Source: an uncultured Clostridia bacterium (GTDB taxonomy: Bacteria > Bacillota > Clostridia > Christensenellales > CAMQZB01). Taken from it: a DNA stretch of 64,000 nucleotides. Shown here one piece after another: positions 59,696 to 64,000 of the stretch. The notes beneath the pieces were generated by a model. That model did not search any database. It was given only the letters and a program-made list of their open reading frames with translations, and had not been told where the DNA came from. The stretch spans positions 1-64,000 of the forward strand of contig CAMQZB010000005.1 in the NCBI GenBank assembly GCA_947039455.1, given 5' to 3'. Every line of letters begins with the position of its first letter. Positions within the stretch are counted from its first letter, which is position 1. A program made the translations under genes and the position numbers.

Positions 59696-61432
59696 TTGGA
59701 GAATAAACCAGCAAGAACAATACCACATAATATCGATGCGGAGGACGCGTTACTTGGCGCGCTTCTAATTGATAGCGAAATTTCCATTGACGTAATTCCT
59801 GCGTTGTCGGAAAATGATTTCTATTCAGATTCAAACAAAATGGTGTTTGAATCAATGAAAAAGATATACGGCAACAACCGTCCTATCGATTTTGTAACAT
59901 TAACTGACGAATTGGAGCAGGTGGGGAATATGCAAAAAGTGGGTGGCATTGAACAGCTTACTCGTTTAACTAACGCTATTCCGTCAGCAGCAAACTTTAA
60001 ACATTATCTTGATATAGTAAAAAGAGATTCTTTGCGAAGAACCTTAATTAGATCATCTCAAGAGATTATAGAAAACTCTATGGGCGGTGGAAAAGACGAT
60101 AAACGTGATAAAACCGATGACGATATTCTAGCTTTTGCGGAAAAAAGAATATTTGATATATCCGCTAAAAACGAACGTAGTTTTCCTAGCGAAATTGGTC
60201 TGTCTTGTAACGAAGTTGTGGATAGATTTAATAGAATTGCTAAGGATAAAGACGCATTCAAAGGTGTCACTACAGGATTGAAAGGGCTTGATGACAAGCT
60301 GAACGGTATGCAAAGATCCGATTTAATACTTATTGCCGCTCGTCCTTCTGAGGGTAAAACTTCTCTTGCCATGAACCTTGTTGAGAACGCTGCCATTTTG
60401 GGCGGAGCTACTTGCGTATGTTTCTCTCTTGAGATGAGTAAAACTCAACTTGCCCAAAGAATGCTGTGTTCAAATGCAAAAGTTCAAATGGAACGTGCAA
60501 TTAAAGGCGAATTGACTATGAAAGAGTGGGAGCAAATTTGGCAGGCTAAAGAACGTTTGTCAAGTGCGAAAATTCTGATTGATGACACTGCTTCTATTAC
60601 TTCAGCGGATATGTTGTCTAAGTGTAGACGTGTAAAAGCAAAGTACGGACTTGATGTTATCATGGTGGATTATATCCAGTTGATGACAGGTTCTGGTAGA
60701 AAAGGTGAGAACAGACAAAACGAAATTACTGAGATTTCTCGTAATCTAAAACTGCTTGCACGTGAAATGAACTGTCCAGTTCTTGCACTTTCACAGCTTT
60801 CTCGTAGTATCGAATCTCGTACTCCACCATTGCCAATGCTTTCGGATTTACGTGACTCTGGAGCTATCGAGCAAGATGCCGACGTTGTTATGTTTATCTA
60901 CAATCCTGAGGGCAAACGTCCAACGGGTGCTACTGGTGAGAACTTCACTGGTTCAGGAAATAGTGGTATTAAAGAAATAATTATTGCAAAACACAGAAAC
61001 GGACCACTAGCAACTGTACCTATGCGTTGGAATGGTTCTTGCGTTCGATTTGAAGATCCAGTTGGTTATATTAACCCTAACGAATATTCCCAAGATGGGG
61101 ACGGTGGAAGTTTTGCACCGCCACAAGATGTTGGTGAAATATTCGGTGAAAACCCTAATTTCAATGTAGACCAAACGCCGTATCAACCACCAGTTGAAGA
61201 AGTTAGCTACAATCCACCAATGGACGAAATTGAAAGAGATTTTGGAAAGAAAAATGATTTAGATGAGTTCAAAATTGCTCCAACTAGCGAATCGCTTTTT
61301 GACGATTTTGTTAATGAAGATGTGCCTCTTGAAGAGCTTGAGGGGATTTATGAAAATAATTACGTGGGTGACGATGAAGTTTTCGGTGAAGATACTTCAC
61401 TTGACGGACTAACGCCACCTGATGAAGAATAG
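59696..61432 (+). CDS. dnaB: Replicative DNA helicase DnaB with long acidic tail
   Basis: The 578-residue protein has an N-terminal domain beginning PHNIDAEDALLGALL, then the RecA-like motor with Walker A ARPSEGKTSLAMN, Walker B VIMVDYIQLM, QLSRSIESR and the arginine finger region KHRNGP. The helicase core ends near RFEDP (about residue 455). About 124 more residues follow, rich in Asp, Glu and Pro, while the usual enzyme stops near 450. The start is TTG at 59696 behind AGGAGGAAG. No rplI or other replication gene is nearby. Confidence 0.94.
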   Translation: MENKPARTIPHNIDAEDALLGALLIDSEISIDVIPALSENDFYSDSNKMVFESMKKIYGNNRPIDFVTLTDELEQVGNMQKVGGIEQLTRLTNAIPSAANFKHYLDIVKRDSLRRTLIRSSQEIIENSMGGGKDDKRDKTDDDILAFAEKRIFDISAKNERSFPSEIGLSCNEVVDRFNRIAKDKDAFKGVTTGLKGLDDKLNGMQRSDLILIAARPSEGKTSLAMNLVENAAILGGATCVCFSLEMSKTQLAQRMLCSNAKVQMERAIKGELTMKEWEQIWQAKERLSSAKILIDDTASITSADMLSKCRRVKAKYGLDVIMVDYIQLMTGSGRKGENRQNEITEISRNLKLLAREMNCPVLALSQLSRSIESRTPPLPMLSDLRDSGAIEQDADVVMFIYNPEGKRPTGATGENFTGSGNSGIKEIIIAKHRNGPLATVPMRWNGSCVRFEDPVGYINPNEYSQDGDGGSFAPPQDVGEIFGENPNFNVDQTPYQPPVEEVSYNPPMDEIERDFGKKNDLDEFKIAPTSESLFDDFVNEDVPLEELEGIYENNYVGDDEVFGEDTSLDGLTPPDEE

Positions 61433-61441
61433 GAGATAAAT

Positions 61442-62326
61442 ATGGTTAAAATTGAAAAATGCGATTTCTTTGGTGTTGAAGCCTATGAAATTTCCAACGG
61501 AGATGTTAAATTAATTGTTACAACTTCTGTTGGACCAAGAATTGTTCACTTTGGATTTTGCGATAAAGAAAACGTACTTCATGTTAATAGAGGCGACTTT
61601 CTAAATAGATCAGCAGGGTTTAAATTCTATGGCGGTCACAGATTGTGGCACGCTCCTGAGCATGAATCACGTACTTATCAACCAGACAATTCTATGTGCG
61701 AAATTGAAGTTTTACCACTTGGTATAACTGTTTCAAACTATGAGGAGTCAAATAAAATAACTAAGACTATGCAAATTGAAATGAAGGACAACGGCAGAGT
61801 TCGTATCATTCATAGCATAAAAAATAATTCAAATTTTGATTATAATCTAGCTTGTTGGGGCATAACACAAATGAGAGCTGGTGGCGTTGCAATTATGCCA
61901 CAAGACAACAGAAAAACTGGTCTTTTACCTAATCGTTCTATCGCATTTTGGGACTACTCCGATTTAACGGACAGTCGTTTGAATTTTACTTCAAGCAATA
62001 TTGTGATTACTCAGGACGAAACAGTGAAAAAACCATTTAAGATTGGAAGTTTTAATCGTGACGGCTATTTAGCATACTTTAACCAAGGCGATTTATTCGT
62101 TAAAGAATTTGATGTTCAAGACGGAGAGTTTGCTGATTACGGTTGCAATTCTGAAATATTTGTTAACGAAGATTTCTTGGAACTTGAAAGTTTATCTGCA
62201 CTTGTGGAAATACCTATAAATGAACAAATTGAACATACTGAAGTGTGGCAATTGTTCAAAGATGCTCCTGCTCCAGAAAAAGAAATGTATCAATCAGTTG
62301 ATATGAAGGGGTTTGTGAATGCTTAA
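61442..62326 (+). CDS. DUF4380-like / mutarotase-fold protein
   Basis: The 294-residue protein is beta-rich with GPRIVHFGF and the motif GGHRLWHAPEHESRTYQPDN, which marks DUF4380-type proteins with a galactose-mutarotase-like sandwich. It is probably a carbohydrate-binding or epimerase-like enzyme; the catalytic residues are not clear. AGGAGA precedes the ATG, 9 bp after dnaB. It overlaps the next small gene by 8 bp. Confidence 0.82.
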   Translation: MVKIEKCDFFGVEAYEISNGDVKLIVTTSVGPRIVHFGFCDKENVLHVNRGDFLNRSAGFKFYGGHRLWHAPEHESRTYQPDNSMCEIEVLPLGITVSNYEESNKITKTMQIEMKDNGRVRIIHSIKNNSNFDYNLACWGITQMRAGGVAIMPQDNRKTGLLPNRSIAFWDYSDLTDSRLNFTSSNIVITQDETVKKPFKIGSFNRDGYLAYFNQGDLFVKEFDVQDGEFADYGCNSEIFVNEDFLELESLSALVEIPINEQIEHTEVWQLFKDAPAPEKEMYQSVDMKGFVNA

Positions 62327-62693
62327 AACAGCATGTGTATTTGACAGCGCTATTATAAAGAACTTTTACTACAGCGTAAATGTTCAAAATGAATTTAACG
62401 AAACTACAATGTACTTCGCTTTATATAAGAACGAAAGTATTATTGGAATTGTCACTTTGAACCAAAACAACACTAAATGTTTCATTGGTGAAGTTGTTGG
62501 CAATAGTGAAATTACTAAAGACGGTACTGAATTTTTGCTGAAAAGTGCTATAAATTATGCCTTGACTTTTCAAAAGTTACACCTAATTTGCAACATTGTT
62601 TACAAGGAATTTCTTGTTCCTATGAACTTTTTTGAAGTTTCTGGTGAAATGATTGGTGATGTGGAAAGGGTGAATTGTCCACCAGTTTTCTAA
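62319..62693 (+). CDS. Small hypothetical protein, possibly GNAT-like
   Basis: The 124-residue protein is not confidently recognised. Beta strands (TMYFALYKNESIIGIVTL) followed by a helix with EFLLKSAINYALTFQKLHLICNI recall the second half of a GNAT acetyltransferase, but the acetyl-CoA loop is not convincing. It overlaps the upstream gene by 8 bp, which supports it being translated. Confidence 0.65.
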   Translation: MLKTACVFDSAIIKNFYYSVNVQNEFNETTMYFALYKNESIIGIVTLNQNNTKCFIGEVVGNSEITKDGTEFLLKSAINYALTFQKLHLICNIVYKEFLVPMNFFEVSGEMIGDVERVNCPPVF

Positions 62694-62705
62694 AAGTAGT
62701 GGCAA

Positions 62706-62754
62706 TAGCGGAAATTTATTAGTTATAAAATAAGCGGAAGTTTATTGGCTATAG
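62706..62754. repeat. Short direct repeat upstream of glnS
   Basis: AGCGGAAATTTATTAGTTATA at 62706 is repeated with three changes at 62733, a 27-bp period. No T-box features (specifier loop, T-box sequence, terminator) are visible in the 176 bp before glnS; a small TCCGT/ACGGA hairpin lies at about 62822-62837. Confidence 0.5.
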
Positions 62755-62869
62755 AAAAATATAAAATAGGTGTTTTTATCTTGTGATACCTAGATTTAGT
62801 TACTAAGTTTTTTACAAGATTATCCGTGTTTATACGGAGCAAATGAGAATTTTTAGATTGGAGAATTAT

Positions 62870-64000
62870 ATGGAAGCAAGAAATTTTATTGAAGAATTTA
62901 TCAATGCGGACTTGGAAAGTGGAAAAATTTCTACTACTCAAACAAGGTTTCCGCCAGAACCTAACGGCTATCTTCACATAGGTCACGCAAAAAGTTTGTG
63001 CATAAACTTTGGTATCAAAGAAAAATATCAAGGGCTTTGTAACTTACGTTTTGACGATACTAACCCTGTGAAGGAAGATATTGAATACGTTGACGCTATT
63101 AAAGAGGACATCAAATGGCTAGGTTTTGATTGGGACAGAGAAACTTATGCCTCTGATTTCTTTGAAGATTTATATAACATGGCAATAGTTTTAATCAAAA
63201 AAGGATTGGCTTTCGTATGTGATTATACTGCGGACGAAATCAGAGCTACTCGTGGAAACCTTGTGGAAGGCGGAAAAGATAGCCCTAGTAAAACTAGATC
63301 TATTGAGGAAAATCTTGACCTATTCGCAAGAATGAGAGCGGGAGAATTTCCTGATGGTTCAAAAACTTTGCGTGCCAAAATAGATATGTCAAGCCCTAAT
63401 ATGAATATGCGTGATCCAGTTATTTACCGTATTCTAAGAGCTACTCACCACAGAACAGGTGACACATGGTGCATCTATCCAATGTACGATTTTACTCACC
63501 CACTTTGTGATGCAATTGAGAGTATTACTCATTCAATCTGCACACTTGAATTCGAAGATCACCGTCCAGCTTACGATTGGTTTGTACATAATTGTGACGT
63601 GAATTTCGTTCCACATCAATATGAATTTGCAAGACTGAACATCACAAAATGTATTATGTCAAAAAGATATTTGAAAAAATTAGTTGATGATAAAGTAGTT
63701 GAAGGTTGGGACGATCCACGTATGCCGACTATCTGCGGACTTCGTCGTCGTGGCTACACTCCACATTCTTTAAGAGATTTCTGCGAGAGAATCGGTGTTG
63801 CTAAATCTAACAGTGAACTTGATATTAGAAACCTTGAAGCTTGTGTTCGTGAGGATTTAAATGCTAACGCTATCCGTGTTATGGCGGTGCTAAATCCATT
63901 GAAAGTTACTTTGACTAACTACAATGAAAACAGCGAGACATTAACTGTTGCGAACCACCCAGGAAACCCTGACATGGGCGACCATGAAGTTACTTTTACA
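62870..64000 (+). CDS. glnS: Glutaminyl-tRNA synthetase (5' part)
   Basis: The reading frame is open to the end of the window (377 codons visible), so the C-terminal anticodon-binding part is missing here. It has the class I HIGH motif [15 protein letters not shown] (about residues 28-42), LRFDDTNP, and the KMSKS-type motif IMSKR. These and [18 protein letters not shown] identify GlnRS rather than GltX. ATG 62870 follows TTGGAG. Many Firmicutes lack GlnRS and use GatCAB, so its presence is informative; tRNA-Gln is at 3.4 kb. Confidence 0.96.
   Translation, partial: MEARNFIEEFINADLESGKISTTQTRFPPEPNGYLHIGHAKSLCINFGIKEKYQGLCNLRFDDTNPVKEDIEYVDAIKEDIKWLGFDWDRETYASDFFEDLYNMAIVLIKKGLAFVCDYTADEIRATRGNLVEGGKDSPSKTRSIEENLDLFARMRAGEFPDGSKTLRAKIDMSSPNMNMRDPVIYRILRATHHRTGDTWCIYPMYDFTHPLCDAIESITHSICTLEFEDHRPAYDWFVHNCDVNFVPHQYEFARLNITKCIMSKRYLKKLVDDKVVEGWDDPRMPTICGLRRRGYTPHSLRDFCERIGVAKSNSELDIRNLEACVREDLNANAIRVMAVLNPLKVTLTNYNENSETLTVANHPGNPDMGDHEVTFT

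Noticed and set aside
62694-62869. T-box riboswitch upstream of glnS
   Set aside because: No T-box consensus, specifier loop or terminator/antiterminator pair is visible in the 176-bp gap.
62723-63031. 102-codon minus-strand frame over the glnS start
   Set aside because: It is antisense to the well-conserved GlnRS N-terminus and has no ribosome site.

Overview
The window is AT-rich chromosomal DNA from a spore-forming, anaerobic, low-GC Firmicute, most likely a member of the Clostridia. The reasons are an intact spoIVA, an intact pro-sigma-K gene, Bacillus/Clostridium-type housekeeping genes (RNase J, Obg, RsfS, TrmR/TrhP, RqcP, PadR-DUF1700-DUF4097), and an anaerobic redox set (NfnAB, two ETF/flavin-oxidase modules, FeoAB). 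The genus cannot be named from this sequence. I see no prophage, transposase, integrase or CRISPR array.

Layout. 1-3,010: spoIVA, rdgB and a YfcE-type phosphodiesterase. 3,164-3,783: seven tRNA genes (Gly, Arg, His, Gln, Lys, Lys, Leu) behind one promoter. 3,970-7,173: an ABC exporter pair, a ROK glucokinase and a shikimate-kinase-like P-loop protein. 7,174-8,305: a gene-free stretch of tandem repeats. 8,306-14,299: class V aminotransferase diverging from a DUF3343 protein, endonuclease III, NfnAB and Obg. 15,402-26,356: a long rightward housekeeping run covering NAD synthesis (NadD-YqeK fusion), ribosome silencing, DeoC, the t6A enzymes TsaE/TsaB, RimI, a membrane-anchored MurF with a Ddl, RNase J, and the wobble-uridine enzymes TrmR/TrhP. 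It is followed by sigK.

27,219-36,392: PAP2 phosphatase, an orphan coiled-coil protein, a hydrolase, a second repeat island, pyridoxal kinase and TcdA, DeoD, a DMT transporter, and a cytidylate-kinase-like/degenerate-ABC pair. 36,568-39,015: leftward PadR-DUF1700-DUF4097 envelope operon with twin operators. 39,317-42,155: feoA-feoB-FeoB-associated protein behind a strongly structured leader. 42,313-44,769: a copper P-type ATPase that appears to have absorbed a CopZ chaperone gene. 45,610-52,337: two successive EtfB-EtfA-flavin-oxidase sets, the second of lactate-dehydrogenase/ETF type with a ferredoxin domain on EtfA. 52,923-56,556: rqcP, an ispDF fusion, a Cys-rich protein, and the ACT/UPF0210 pair. 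57,231-64,000: pepF, a YcxB-like protein, dnaB, a DUF4380-like protein, a small unknown, and the 5' part of glnS.

The most notable non-gene feature is a GC-rich double-hairpin repeat (called R1 here). It occurs at least 13 times in the gaps between genes, usually inside 120-150-bp tandem units, and in three islands plus-oriented copies are followed by minus-oriented ones. The best candidates for new biology are the feo leader RNA/operator region, the copA-copZ fusion with a retained internal ribosome-binding site, the degenerate ABC ATPase next to a cytidylate-kinase-like protein, the exact 21-residue solenoid in the DUF4097 protein, and the divergent first ETF module.
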